Notes under the pieces: generated by a model
Seen by the model: the letters and a program-made list of their open reading frames with translations, nothing else
What the model was told of the DNA's origin: nothing
Database searches by the model: none
In this document: piece after piece, positions 42,331 to 52,428 of the stretch
How the letters are laid out: every line of letters starts with the position of its first letter
Position numbering within the stretch: the first letter of the stretch is position 1
Made by a program: the position numbers and the translations under genes
NCBI RefSeq assembly: GCF_026262505.1
Contig: NC_067203.1
Coordinates: forward strand, 14,148,392 to 14,212,391
Length of the DNA stretch: 64,000 nt
Source: Trichomonas vaginalis G3
Taxonomy: Eukaryota; Parabasalia; Trichomonadida; Trichomonadidae
Reading direction: 5' to 3'

Positions 42331-44112
42331 ATGCTTTTGTTATTTGTTTTTTTTTCGGTTTTATCAATAGACCCACCATCATTTCATAATAGAAATTATA
42401 ATATTAATCATACCTATAATCAAGATATTAATTTATTGGATTACAGTCATTCATTTAGATCTAGTGAATATTTTCAATGCACAATTACTATTAATGAAGT
42501 TAGATTCACAAATAACAACGCATTTGGGTCAACTATTTCGTCGGCTAGTGGTGGAGCACTATATGCATCACATTCACAAATTGCAGCTGTAGCACATCGA
42601 TCTACATTTTCCTCGTTTGAAAGCAATTATGCCTCAATTGGAGGTGCTGTATGTTTCATTGCTTGCAAAGCTTTCTTTAATTATATTAAATTCACTGAAA
42701 ACAATGCTCTTAAATTTGCAGGAGCATTTTATTTCCAAGGTATCACCGAATATAGTGGTATTATTAGTTCAGAGCAATTTCTTTTACTCGATTCATGCTA
42801 TTTTGAGAACAATACAGCCCATGATGTTGGTGGTGCTCTTTGTTTCTCTAATGCTGCCAATAGTGAGATTGATGATTCAATATTCTCTAATAACACCGCT
42901 GCAATAGGTGGTGGGGTAATTTACAGTATCCAAACAGATCTCCTAATTTTCCGATCCTACTTCTCAACAAATATAGTTAATGATCGTCAGAGAAATCTAA
43001 ATTTTCGATATGTTATTAATAATGTTTCACCATCAGCCACAGGATCATCAAGGTTTAGTGCACGCGGAGGTGGAGCTATTCTCTTTACCGCAATTGAGTC
43101 AGAAAGACCTCTTATCTTAGAAACTAAATTATGCTGTTTCTCTAATAATATGGCTATGACAGGTGATACATTTAATCCGACCGATGCTAATGTGGGTGAT
43201 AACGTTCTCTTAGATGGTCATGTTAGTTACTTTTCAAATAAAGATAGTATGAATATAAACAAAATTGCAAGAAACTCGCGGGAATTATCTATTTTCTATA
43301 ACTATGATCGTGATTCTCCAAATTCCGCTTGCATGTATGATGATTCAGAGCTAAGACTTCATACACCACATAATTATGCATCAAATAGCAATACTGAAGA
43401 TTATAAATCCACTTATTTTGTTCCTTCTCCTACAAAATTTATTACTCATCCAGCGCAGTATACAAAACATCATCACATAACAACTATTTTTAAATCTTTA
43501 ATTTTGGTTTCAAGAATAAGACCAAATCCACCTCCCACAATTTCAACTCCAAGTCCGCCAACCCCGGAGAGAACACCAGCCCCAATTATTACGCCTGGTA
43601 AAGGCCAACGTGGAATTCAAACAGTTACTAAAATAGAGACATACACAAGCACTACAACAACTAAAATAAACACAATTGTTATCTCATATGACCCAGAAAA
43701 TCGACCTATTTATACCACAACAGAAATTACTGGCGAGTTCACTATTGTCACTGTTGTTGTTATAGAATCCAATGTTTATTTGGCCATTGAAGAAACTCCA
43801 ACTTCACCAAAGAATAATACTACATACATCATTATTGGAGTTGTTGCAGGCATTATTCTACTTCTTGCCGCTGCTTTACTTATTTGGTTTATTGCTGTAA
43901 AGAAGAGAAAAGATGATGAAGACTCAAATTCTATTGAAATGGTAGAAGAAACAGTTACAATAGCACCAACAACTTCAAACACTGTTACTAATGATAATCC
44001 ATTGTGGACCACAAGCATCGCTGGCGAAAATGATGACCCATTCAGGAAAGACTTCGAAGAAGAAGGCGTTGAAGGATTCTTTGAAGTGAACGATGCCAAG
44101 GAATTAGAATAA
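42331..44112 (+). CDS. Chlamydial-Pmp-like (beta-helix) surface protein, single membrane anchor
   Basis: Predicted 593 residues. There is a signal peptide (MLLLFVFFSVLSI). The ectodomain carries repeated GGA and FxxN motifs: GGALYA, IGGAVCF, CYFENNTAHDVGGALCF, SIFSNNTAAIGGGVIYS and GGGAILF. These are the signature of polymorphic-membrane-protein repeats, which stack into a right-handed beta-helix. A Pro/Thr stalk (PPPTISTPSPPTPERTPAP) and a Thr-rich part follow. The membrane segment at about 498-521 (IIIGVVAGIILLLAAALLIWFIAV) precedes an acidic tail with DDPF. Pmp-like proteins are a known expanded T. vaginalis surface family; adhesion is the inferred role. The stop is TAAT. Confidence 0.82.
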   Translation: MLLLFVFFSVLSIDPPSFHNRNYNINHTYNQDINLLDYSHSFRSSEYFQCTITINEVRFTNNNAFGSTISSASGGALYASHSQIAAVAHRSTFSSFESNYASIGGAVCFIACKAFFNYIKFTENNALKFAGAFYFQGITEYSGIISSEQFLLLDSCYFENNTAHDVGGALCFSNAANSEIDDSIFSNNTAAIGGGVIYSIQTDLLIFRSYFSTNIVNDRQRNLNFRYVINNVSPSATGSSRFSARGGGAILFTAIESERPLILETKLCCFSNNMAMTGDTFNPTDANVGDNVLLDGHVSYFSNKDSMNINKIARNSRELSIFYNYDRDSPNSACMYDDSELRLHTPHNYASNSNTEDYKSTYFVPSPTKFITHPAQYTKHHHITTIFKSLILVSRIRPNPPPTISTPSPPTPERTPAPIITPGKGQRGIQTVTKIETYTSTTTTKINTIVISYDPENRPIYTTTEITGEFTIVTVVVIESNVYLAIEETPTSPKNNTTYIIIGVVAGIILLLAAALLIWFIAVKKRKDDEDSNSIEMVEETVTIAPTTSNTVTNDNPLWTTSIAGENDDPFRKDFEEEGVEGFFEVNDAKELE

Positions 44113-44446
44113 TTATTATTTATTTGCGAGCAATATCACAAGACTATTTTGATCACCCATATTTATTTGTTTATTCACCCCTTTTTTAAACAAAATCTGA
44201 AAATTTTCTTATCCTTTTTTCATAAAAGCCATTCAACCAAGATTTTTAAAAATGAATAAGAAGGATACAAAGTTTTGGAATAGTTTCCTTCATTGATTTA
44301 CGACACCTTTCAAAATTGAATCCTTTATTAATTTTCAATTGAAATGTCGATTGAGATGATTTTAAACTATAAATCATAAGTTACATTTTAAGTTTTGTAT
44401 ACTTTTATAATCATAAAATTTGATAAATCAGATTTTAAAAGTGACA
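44113..44446. other. Intergenic spacer
   Basis: AT-rich. It ends with AAAAGTGACA at 44437-44446, directly before ATGATG. Confidence 0.45.
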
Positions 44447-44528
44447 ATGATGTTTTGGATAATTGCGGGAAGGTTCAATAAATTTATCTGCGAATGACCA
44501 AGTCTCAAATTCCGATATTTGTGGTACA

Positions 44529-45083
44529 ATGGAACGATATTCTGGTCCCCATGACTTACAAGGAATTTTATCGAAATATAAAGATAAGGGTGTAACTAGA
44601 GATGATGTTGAGAGAGCAAATCCTGGAGTCGTACTTTCGGTTACAACAGGACTAGAAATATTTATACCTTATAAATGTCCTCCAATTATGAAAAAAGAAG
44701 AAAAATTCTATATGGATTCATCGTTCTTTAAATCACCCGCGATTCGTCGTAATGGATCATTGCTTCTCAGCTTCTGCTACATGGATTTATTTAGAAGACA
44801 AGATCCAAAGAGATGTGAAGAATTCTTCAACTATCATAGAGGTTTTGACAAAAATGCTAACTTGATAGACTGGAAACAAGCTGCTAATGCAGCTGTAATT
44901 CGTCAATTAACAGAAAGACCTACAAGTAGCTATGATATTTACTATGAATTAAGGAGATATAATTTAAACGGTAAGATTCATTATGCTGTATTGGATTCTA
45001 AAGGACATTTTTATGATCCTGGCCGAAATGTTGTTACTGTATTTGATGCTCCAGATGAAATCAGATATTTTGAAGAGGATTAG
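44529..45083 (+). CDS. LysM plus C39-peptidase-like protein, probable lateral acquisition; start uncertain
   Basis: Predicted 184 residues from the first in-frame ATG; the frame is open back to 44463 without ATG. Residues 1-48 resemble a LysM peptidoglycan-binding fold (VTRDDVERANPG...LTTGLEIFIPY type). The rest recalls bacterial C39-like cysteine peptidases: NGSLLLSFCYMDL...DPKRCEEFFNYHRGFD...IDW, IHYAVLDSKGHFYDPG. His and Asp positions are present, but the usual catalytic Cys (Gly-Cys) reads Gly-Ser at 76-77, although a Cys lies at 83. AAAAGTGACA followed directly by ATGATG at 44447 marks the expected start. That frame encodes 16 residues (MMFWIIAGRF...) and stops, so a single-base frameshift near 44460 may have split the gene. 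The family assignment is by eye. Confidence 0.45.
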   Translation: MERYSGPHDLQGILSKYKDKGVTRDDVERANPGVVLSVTTGLEIFIPYKCPPIMKKEEKFYMDSSFFKSPAIRRNGSLLLSFCYMDLFRRQDPKRCEEFFNYHRGFDKNANLIDWKQAANAAVIRQLTERPTSSYDIYYELRRYNLNGKIHYAVLDSKGHFYDPGRNVVTVFDAPDEIRYFEED

Positions 45084-45273
45084 ATATCTTATCTAATTGC
45101 AATAAAAATTAGTATTTTTTCGACTTTAAACATGTTTTCATATAGTTTTCAATATATAAAATTATAAATTAACATAAAATGTGCTAATAATTGACCAGGC
45201 AAATTCATATATGTTAATAAGAAATAAAAGATTAAAAAGAGATAAATTGCTCTTAAAAAATATTAAATTTTAA
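45084..45273. other. Intergenic spacer
   Basis: AT-rich spacer before inverted-repeat element C, with nothing else seen. Confidence 0.4.
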
Positions 45274-45393
45274 GGATGCACTTACGCCCCTATGACATGG
45301 CCTTCAATACAATTATTTAAGGTTAAATTTCAAAGAGGCATCACACCAGTTGTCAAAAATTTGAATTAAAGTCAGATAGGCGTAAGTGCAACC
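45274..45393. mobile_element. MITE-like element C, TTAA-flanked, ~28-bp terminal inverted repeats
   Basis: 120 bp flanked by TTAA on both sides (45270-45273 and 45394-45397). The left end GGATGCACTTACGCCCC and the reverse-complemented right end GGTTGCACTTACGCC match, and the similarity runs on through TATGAC/TATCTGAC. TTAA duplication is the hallmark of piggyBac-type insertion, but TTAA could also just be part of the inverted repeat. There is no coding capacity. Confidence 0.5.
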
Positions 45394-45397
45394 TTAA

Positions 45398-46195
45398 AAG
45401 TCGGGAAAGAAACACATTTTCAAGACAAAGATTTCACTTTCGACTTTTTAATTACATAAACTCACTTTCTTGGCCGAAAGTTAGCACATGTATTGGCCAT
45501 AAAATATGCTTTTCTTTCTCTCATGGTCGAGTATCATTGGGTTCGTTTCAAAATTAGAGAATCCCCTCAAACTTGGCCATGAAGATTGCATTTGGATGAT
45601 TTGGCATAGCTATGGATTGTATAGCTCTTTAAGAGTTGAGCTCCGATACATCACCCTTACTTGGAATTTTGTATTTATCAGGATTGAAAACTAATTTTAT
45701 CTTCCTATACTTTCGTTGGCATTTATTAGGTAAATGTTAAAGAAGAAGAGAGTTTTCTATATATATTGACCGGTCCTAATTCCTTGACAGAGATTTATCT
45801 AATTTTGTTGGTTCCACAATCAATAGTGAATCCTTATCATGCAGATTTTTTATCTTTCAGTAATGGGAGAAATTCTTGTGTAGCACCTGTAGGATCGTTT
45901 ATGATAATATATTCCAAGTGACCTGATGATCGAAGCAATTTTTAAGAATATATAAATGATTCACTCTTAGATTGATTTAGAAAGGGAATACAAAGAATAA
46001 ATATCAACTGATTAATTTGACTGTCTGAATAAATCCATCATTTTGAAAACAAAGGCATTGCCATTTAACAATTTCAAGGATTAACTTAAATAAAGAAAGT
46101 GATTTGATTTTCAAAATGCCAGTATTTCTTTTTTGATAATTCTTCTAATCAAGTTACTTGACTGCTTGTACATCTAATGAAATAAATTTAAATAG
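45398..46195. other. Intergenic region
   Basis: About 800 bp with no supported gene. A 62-codon open frame (45506-45694) has no recognisable features. Confidence 0.4.
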
Positions 46196-47194
46196 CTATT
46201 TTATATTTCTAATATAAGCAAATTTGATCAAATTCAAGTTTGGCAAAACTCCTTTTCGCAAAGCAACATTAACTTTTTTACCTAGTTTTGCATTTACTTT
46301 TTGGTATTTGATAATACCTGATATAATATGCGGATGAAGAGCATTGCACATAATAGCCAGTACACGGTCTTTAATTGATGCGTTATTTTTATTATCAAAT
46401 GATACAGTTGCACCATAATCAGCATAATTTCTAGTATTAGAATCTTTAAAATAACAATTACTGACGATAATTTTTGAATACCCATATAGCCTTCCATCAC
46501 GTCCTCTCACAGCATAAGCTAGATAGTTTTCATTCCGATTTTCAGCAAAATTGCATTCTTCAATTACTACATTTGTGGCCAATCTAGCATAAATAAATAT
46601 TTTTAGACTATTTTGTGTAAAAATGCACTGCCTGATTGTGAACTTTCCATTGTATAAAACACTGATTCCTTTTGAATCAGACTTTGTTGCCGAATTTCCG
46701 TCAAATAAAGAATATTTGATATAATCAGATTCACCTGGAAATACAGTGAATAATGCCGAGTCATAAGATTTGCAATTACTGATGTTTAAACAAGTATAAT
46801 TTCCCGAAGTATCTCGAGATCTAAATGGAGAGACACCATATGATTGATCAGAACTAGAAACTATAGACGTTACAAGTATTTGATTTCGGGCGAAACGAAT
46901 TGTTGCAAATTGTCCACCGTCATAATAATATTCTGATGGAACAATCTTATTATAGCACTTAAATGCCATGCATCTATTAATAATGCAGTTACTATCTCCA
47001 ATTTCAAAGAAAATAGTACCAGCTCTGGTATCATTATAAGCACCATTTTTCTGTGTAGGAATGTTTGTAATTACGTTGGTAAATTTGCAAGATTCAATTA
47101 AGGCATTAATATTATTTTTGTTTTGAATGAAAATTGCATTTGTTTTCAGATCTTGTACTTCGATAAATAGTAAATAATAATTTTTTTCTGACAT
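46196..47194 (-). pseudogene. Beta-helix surface-protein fragment, 5'-truncated
   Basis: From the first ATG there are 332 residues of short repeats with the pattern of parallel beta-helix proteins (LIESCKFTNV, IINRCMAFKCYN, CLNISNCKSYDSALF, IRQCIFTQNSLK, IIVSNCYFKDS), related in style to the Pmp-like family. The same frame stays open and protein-like for about 42 codons upstream of that ATG (SRQNDFYM just before it) until a TGA near 47320, with no other ATG. There is no signal peptide. The last ~55 residues (KYQKVNAKLGKKVNVALRKGV) do not continue the helix pattern, and no membrane segment follows. I read this as a gene fragment that has lost its 5' end and normal 3' end. A short cytosolic protein is the alternative. 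Confidence 0.5.
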
Positions 47195-48443
47195 ATAAAA
47201 GTCATTTTGTCTTGAAACGAATGTTGATTGATTAATGAATTCATATTGAATGTCTGAGTAAAATTGATTCCAAGATTTAAAAGTATTAGCTCGAAATTTC
47301 TGATTGATAAGGTTGAATAATAATATTGATGAATATTTATGGAATAAATTTGTATTTCAGTAATGTAGACAAAATTAGAAAGGTTTTTCTATCAACTTTC
47401 GAAATTTGAATATGAGTTTTATGTAATATTTGAATGTTAAATAGGTACAAAAGTCTTGAACTGAATGGATATTTTTCAAAATTAATTAATAATTGAACTG
47501 CTGTAGCACACTTATTGATGAGAGCATAATAGTTTTTGTTTTACCGGCGCGACGCGCCAATGGAAAAAACAGATAAAAAGGGAATTGATTAGCAAGAGAA
47601 TAATGATAGTGATATTATTGACTATCTTGTGTTCGAAAGACTTGTTTAGTAGCTATATATTTCAATAACCAAATCAACAGTCGAAGCAAGAAATATTCAT
47701 TTCCTTAATCTTTGATTTATAATATTTTCGAATAAGATAATTAATATATTTTGGAAAACTAAGAGATTGTTTTAGCCAAGCACTAATATTTTATATAATG
47801 ATGAAGATATTTGGGAAATACAAATATTTTTTTGTTCGTTACAATAAATCATGGCACTGAAAGCAACATAGATGGTTCTCATGCTCATGCATTAAATCGG
47901 CTATTTTTTCTTATAGTATTCTTGGGTTTAAACAAATTTAAAATTTTATTGCATTCATTTTGGAAATACAAGCATTGCATTCATTTTGGAAATACAAGCA
48001 TTTCATTCAATGATGGATTGAATTGGAGATATATTGGTCGGAAAAATTGAGAAATGAATTTTGAAATTTTATTGCAGGCACAAAATTATGCTGAATCAAT
48101 TTGTGGAGAATTAATAATGAGATATTGACGACTAGAGATCGGAATTTCATTAGTTAACGTTATAAAAAAGAACATCGTTCAAAGTTATTGTCTAACTCAT
48201 TTACTCTTAGAATTCAATAAAATAATCAGATATTTCAAATTTGTCAGATCTGTGTCAGATAGATATTCTGATTGAGTAAATAACATGTGCATTAAAAATA
48301 CAATCATTTGTATTTCAAACGTACATCAAAATTTATTTTATGGAATTCCTAATCATTTTATATCCTTGGTAATAATACCGCAACTCCGATTCATATTCAA
48401 ATTGAATAACCATTGAAAAGTGTTAAATTCTGATATTATTAAA
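47195..48443. other. Intergenic region
   Basis: 1.2 kb, AT-rich. A small GC-rich palindrome (GGCGCGACGCGCC) lies near 47547-47559. A direct repeat of about 25 bp (GCATTCATTTTGGAAATACAAGCA) occurs at about 47951-48000. GAAAAGTGTT lies 30 nt before the GP63 start. No gene is seen. Confidence 0.4.
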
Positions 48444-50315
48444 ATGTTTTTGCTACTTTTCATGCAAAGACACCCTTTTTTGAAAGATGGTTTCACAAAA
48501 GATGGTCGGAGAATAGTAGATGAGCCTCTATTTATTCCAAACAGTTCGAACAAAACTCGTCAAAGCCTCGATGATGAATGGAAAAATATTAGAATCAAGT
48601 GGACTTTTGAGTACTTAACAGGAGAAGTACGTGATCACTATACATGCTATGAAGAGGGGCAATTGATAGTTCTCAATTATAATAAGACTTGCGAAAAAAA
48701 TGAACTTGTTCAAAATTTCAACTATACGATATTTAACAAGACACTGAAAAACTTGCAAAACTTTGTTGAAAACTTCATTCAAGTAATACCAGACAAAAAT
48801 AGAGATTCAGATCTTGAAGTATCTATAATGATACCTAATTTTCCTGTTTTTTCAGGTCTCGTAGCACAAGCTGGTGTTTCGGGCTGGAATGAATTAAAAA
48901 GGCCAAACTCGGGATTTATGATGATAAGTGCCTCATTTTTTAGAAACTACTTTATAGATACGGAATCACAATTCGGTACAAATACAGCCTTTGGCGTTAA
49001 TCTTCTATTTCATGAACTAATGCATGTTTTAGTATCATTATATTCAGAAAACTTTCGCCCATATAATTCCACGGAGAAATACACAAAAAATCAAACATTC
49101 TGCTCATTCACCAAATATGGAAAGAAATTTAAGTTTCTAACTACCCCTTACGCCCATATATTCGCTAAAAAGCATTATGGTGTTGAAGTTTTTGAAGGAG
49201 ATGATAATAATTGTAGGTCTGGTATCGAAATCGAGCTTAATGGTGGCTCAGGAACTGCCGGAGGGCATGTAGATTTTCGTCCGTTCTATACAGAAGCCAT
49301 TATCGGTCAGGATGTAGAAGGAAAATCTCATAGTTTTAACCGAATTACAGATGTTACGATTGCAATTCTTCAGGATACAGGGAATTATAAATGCAATTGG
49401 TCAATGGCCCAGCCTCTAGTTTGGGGAAATCCCGAATCTCAAATTGGAGGTAAGTTTATTAAAGATTTCGCAACCGGACCTCCTCAATTAGTTTACCCTG
49501 ATGGATATTTACTTGGTTCTGATGATAACTATTTTTATACTGGATTTGATTTTAAATATCTTGGAAGCGGCTACCAAAATATGAAGGGTAACAACTGCCA
49601 AAACACAAACACAGAATTTTGCAAAGGTGTGAAATTCTATAATCCTTTGAACAAGTCTTATGTATCAAGTATAGATGTTATGGATTATCAGCGAATAAAA
49701 GGTCCACAGATAGTATGTCCAAAAGGAAAGGCAGTTCTACCAGGTTACGATCATATTTATTTCTATGAAACAGATTGCGGCATCTTCAAATGCAATAAGT
49801 ATGAGAGCTTCACATTTTATATTGAAAACTCATCCCATATTAATGGTATGCCGCTTAACATTACATGCAATAAAACAACTGTAGGACAACAGTTTAATTA
49901 TTCAGTTATTTCTGATCCAACAAAATATAGTTCATGGGGAAATTTTAAACGCACAGCATACTGCCCAGATCCAGAATTATTCTGTAGATCAGTAAAATTG
50001 CACGAAATGAACTTTGTCCGAGATCCATTGGATCCAAATTCATTACAACTTGCTGATCCATTAGATCCGAATTCAAAACAACTGGATGATCCTGATGCAA
50101 AACCAAGAAGTAAAAATATTCTTGAGCTAGCAATATCCGGAGTTGTTGCATCCATTACCTTTATTGTTATTTGCGTAATTATTGGTTTTATTATATATTA
50201 TAAAGTACGCGAAAGTAAAGATTCTAAAGGAAACTCTCCATCTGAAATTATTGAAGAGGATTCAGTGCCAGCTCAAGATCATGAACAACCAGATCAAAAC
50301 TATTTATCTGACTAA
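48444..50315 (+). CDS. GP63/leishmanolysin-like zinc metallopeptidase (M8), membrane anchored
   Basis: Predicted 623 residues from the ATG at 48444; the frame opens earlier on GTG. The M8 zinc motif HEXXH is intact as HELMH at 190-194. The third His is probably in GGHVDFRPFYTEAIIG about 75 residues on, the place of the family's usual downstream His. A Cys-rich C-terminal domain follows (FCKGVKFYNP, IVCPKGKAVLPG, CGIFKCNKYESF, LNITCNK). The membrane segment at about 558-579 (ISGVVASITFIVICVIIGFIIYY) precedes an acidic tail. Many sequons are present. M8 peptidases are a large trichomonad surface family linked to host-cell interaction; surface proteolysis is inferred. The N-terminus (MFLLLFMQ) is a weak, short signal peptide. 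It is paralogous to the dead copy at 33818. Confidence 0.87.
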   Translation: MFLLLFMQRHPFLKDGFTKDGRRIVDEPLFIPNSSNKTRQSLDDEWKNIRIKWTFEYLTGEVRDHYTCYEEGQLIVLNYNKTCEKNELVQNFNYTIFNKTLKNLQNFVENFIQVIPDKNRDSDLEVSIMIPNFPVFSGLVAQAGVSGWNELKRPNSGFMMISASFFRNYFIDTESQFGTNTAFGVNLLFHELMHVLVSLYSENFRPYNSTEKYTKNQTFCSFTKYGKKFKFLTTPYAHIFAKKHYGVEVFEGDDNNCRSGIEIELNGGSGTAGGHVDFRPFYTEAIIGQDVEGKSHSFNRITDVTIAILQDTGNYKCNWSMAQPLVWGNPESQIGGKFIKDFATGPPQLVYPDGYLLGSDDNYFYTGFDFKYLGSGYQNMKGNNCQNTNTEFCKGVKFYNPLNKSYVSSIDVMDYQRIKGPQIVCPKGKAVLPGYDHIYFYETDCGIFKCNKYESFTFYIENSSHINGMPLNITCNKTTVGQQFNYSVISDPTKYSSWGNFKRTAYCPDPELFCRSVKLHEMNFVRDPLDPNSLQLADPLDPNSKQLDDPDAKPRSKNILELAISGVVASITFIVICVIIGFIIYYKVRESKDSKGNSPSEIIEEDSVPAQDHEQPDQNYLSD

Positions 50316-50671
50316 TATTTCATCACTCATTCATAAAAATTCACTTACTTTAGTTCATTTGCTTGCAAATTTTGAGTAACCCGTTTAATTTCGTCATCGA
50401 GAAAGCTTTCAAGGAAATTTTATATCACACTATGCACGCATAGTGATTAAGATATATAATGAGCATATTTTCACTGAATGAATTCAAATCTATATTTAAA
50501 GTCAATTTCAATCTCAGGCAATCTTGCTCTTATGGCATTCACACTTAATTTTTATCAAATAAACGTAGAAAGACAGCAAGTAGTTGAAATGTAGAGCACG
50601 GATAATAAAGGAGAGAACAAACCAATATGAATTGAGAGGAAAACGATTATTGATGGTCTTTCTTTTTTAGA
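50316..50671. other. Intergenic spacer upstream of RPL29
   Basis: It contains a small hairpin (CACTATG/CATAGTG arms, 50428-50445) and AAAACGATTATTG about 30 nt before the RPL29 start, similar to the ACGAT Myb-site core. Nothing else is seen. Confidence 0.4.
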
Positions 50672-50848
50672 ATGGCCAAACGTTCTAACACATCTGCCCA
50701 CAACAGGAGCCACCAGCACCACCGCAATGGTATCCATAAGTGCGTTGTCAAGAAACTCTGGTTCGAGAAGGGAATGAACGCCAAGTTCCTCCGCAACGCT
50801 CGCTATGCTAAGGCTGGACAGAACAAGTCCGAAGAGGAAGATGAGTAA
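50672..50848 (+). CDS. RPL29: Ribosomal protein eL29 (RPL29), large subunit
   Basis: Predicted 58 residues. The N-terminus MAKRSNTSAHNRSHQHHRNGI and the block KFLRNARYAKAG are the conserved core of eukaryotic L29 (in animals MAKSKNHT..N.s.K.HRNGI and KFLRN.R.aKk). The tail is short and acidic. It is a small basic 60S protein without a bacterial counterpart. The strong C-ending codon bias is like RPL17 at 3725 and unlike the neighbours, consistent with high expression. The stop is in TAAA. Confidence 0.93.
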   Translation: MAKRSNTSAHNRSHQHHRNGIHKCVVKKLWFEKGMNAKFLRNARYAKAGQNKSEEEDE

Positions 50849-51156
50849 ATACAGTCTTCTTTAACTGTTCCACCATAAATTACCAATGTTTTCGAACAAA
50901 TAATTTTACTTTTTTTATTTTTAATTTTTCTCTGATTTTTATACATGGATATTCCATCCTAAGAAGCAATTCTTAAGCATCTTACTGAATGTCATATAAA
51001 AGAGGTTGCTAACTGGATCAAATTCGAATTTAATTTTGATTTTGACATTCAGCATTTCCTATTTGTGAGCGTATCATATGTTAATTAGTCTGTAACTATC
51101 AGTTAAGCAAATATGTTAAATGAGCTCAATTCGTCACTTTTTCTAATTTTCGAAAA
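50849..51156. other. Intergenic spacer
   Basis: AT-rich. TCACTTTTTC at 51133-51142, 14 nt before the next ATG, is the likely initiator of the downstream gene. Confidence 0.45.
51133..51142 (+). promoter_or_regulatory. Inr-like motif TCACTTTTTC
   Basis: It fits the trichomonad initiator consensus TCA(+1)Y(T/A) and sits 14 nt before the ATG at 51157, the usual distance for the very short trichomonad leaders. The same ten bases are found 12 nt before the UVRAG-like start. Confidence 0.6.
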
Positions 51157-52428
51157 ATGTATGCGGATGGAAATGCCAAAGTATATAATTTTTCGAATTT
51201 AGATATAAAGCATGTAATGATATTCCTTATTGCTATATGTTTTATGGTTGGAGTTAATACTTATTGCGATAAATTCGAAAGACTTGCAAGATTACCTCCT
51301 AATAGCAATGAAACATCAGGTATAAAGAAAATCTCAGTTGTAAGAAACACGAATAAAATAGAATTTAGTATTATCACTGATTTTATTTTCCATGCTTCAT
51401 TTGATATCTTAATGAGTAACTTGAAAATCAAAATATCATCCAAGTTCTTTGATTCTACGTTTACAAAACGATCATTATGGGACTACAAAGATCAAAATCC
51501 GAAAAATATCACATTTTACATTTGTGTTTCTCAGGCAGCAGATGCAAAGCTTGAACTAGTATCTAATGAACTTGTTCTTTACTCTGAGAATATGAATATT
51601 GATCCTGTTGCGTTTTTACTTCCAAAAAGAAGCTGGGGTCATGGAAAAGATGATAGTCCGATGCTAACAGACTTTTGCTTATCAGGAAATAGAATTACAA
51701 CATTCGTTTATGAAGATTTCTTTTTCAAACATCCATTATCAAGTAATTACAACAATTTTACCCACCCTTGCGAAGATTTCAAAAAGCAATATAACTATAA
51801 AAAGATTATGGATAATTCTCCTATATATTTCCTTACTAATAACTATGAACAATCTCTGAAAATTTCAATTTTGCCAATTCTTCAAGAATTATACAATTCT
51901 CAATTTAGGAAACGATTGATTGTATCATATACAGTTAATACACCTATAATTAAGCTGTTTTCAAAGATCCCACAAATTAAATTACTCGATTCATCGACGA
52001 AATGCTTTAATCAGAACAAATTCCCTGTTAAAGAATCAAGCGATTACAGTTATATAAGGAAAGCAATACCAATTACAGAAAATAAGATTAATAATACAAT
52101 TTTAATTATTGCTTCAAACGAAATGCAAAAAGTACCAAACATCCAATCAATTATTAATGAAAAGAAGGCGGCGTGCACTGTAAACATGATCAGTCAAAAT
52201 ACTCCAACAGATCAGTACATTCAGAACATAAAAACTGCTTCAGAGATATGGATATTTGATGAACCATCAGCATATTGCATGATTTACGCTCAACCTGGAA
52301 TAATTATTACGCATTTCATGCAGAATATTCCAAATTGGGAATTTGAACTCGCAAGGGAACTTGGAATATTCTTGTCAATTGCAGATTCAATCAGTCAATC
52401 TCAAAATTCCGAAATTTCGAATAATTAA
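51157..52428 (+). CDS. Type II membrane protein, possible GT61-like glycosyltransferase
   Basis: Predicted 423 residues. A short N-terminal segment precedes a single membrane span at about 20-36 (VMIFLIAICFMVGVNTY), with a lumenal domain after it, so type II topology typical of Golgi glycosyltransferases. Near the C-terminus, ASEIWIFDEPSAYCMIYAQPGIIITHF sits where GT61/DUF563 enzymes have their 'hGA.ltn..f..pg' motif, but the HGA signature itself is not preserved. The middle region (ISILPILQELYNS, LIVSYTVNTP) has Rossmann-like alternation. I am not certain of the family. The start is an ATG 14 nt after TCACTTTTTC. Confidence 0.45.
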   Translation: MYADGNAKVYNFSNLDIKHVMIFLIAICFMVGVNTYCDKFERLARLPPNSNETSGIKKISVVRNTNKIEFSIITDFIFHASFDILMSNLKIKISSKFFDSTFTKRSLWDYKDQNPKNITFYICVSQAADAKLELVSNELVLYSENMNIDPVAFLLPKRSWGHGKDDSPMLTDFCLSGNRITTFVYEDFFFKHPLSSNYNNFTHPCEDFKKQYNYKKIMDNSPIYFLTNNYEQSLKISILPILQELYNSQFRKRLIVSYTVNTPIIKLFSKIPQIKLLDSSTKCFNQNKFPVKESSDYSYIRKAIPITENKINNTILIIASNEMQKVPNIQSIINEKKAACTVNMISQNTPTDQYIQNIKTASEIWIFDEPSAYCMIYAQPGIIITHFMQNIPNWEFELARELGIFLSIADSISQSQNSEISNN

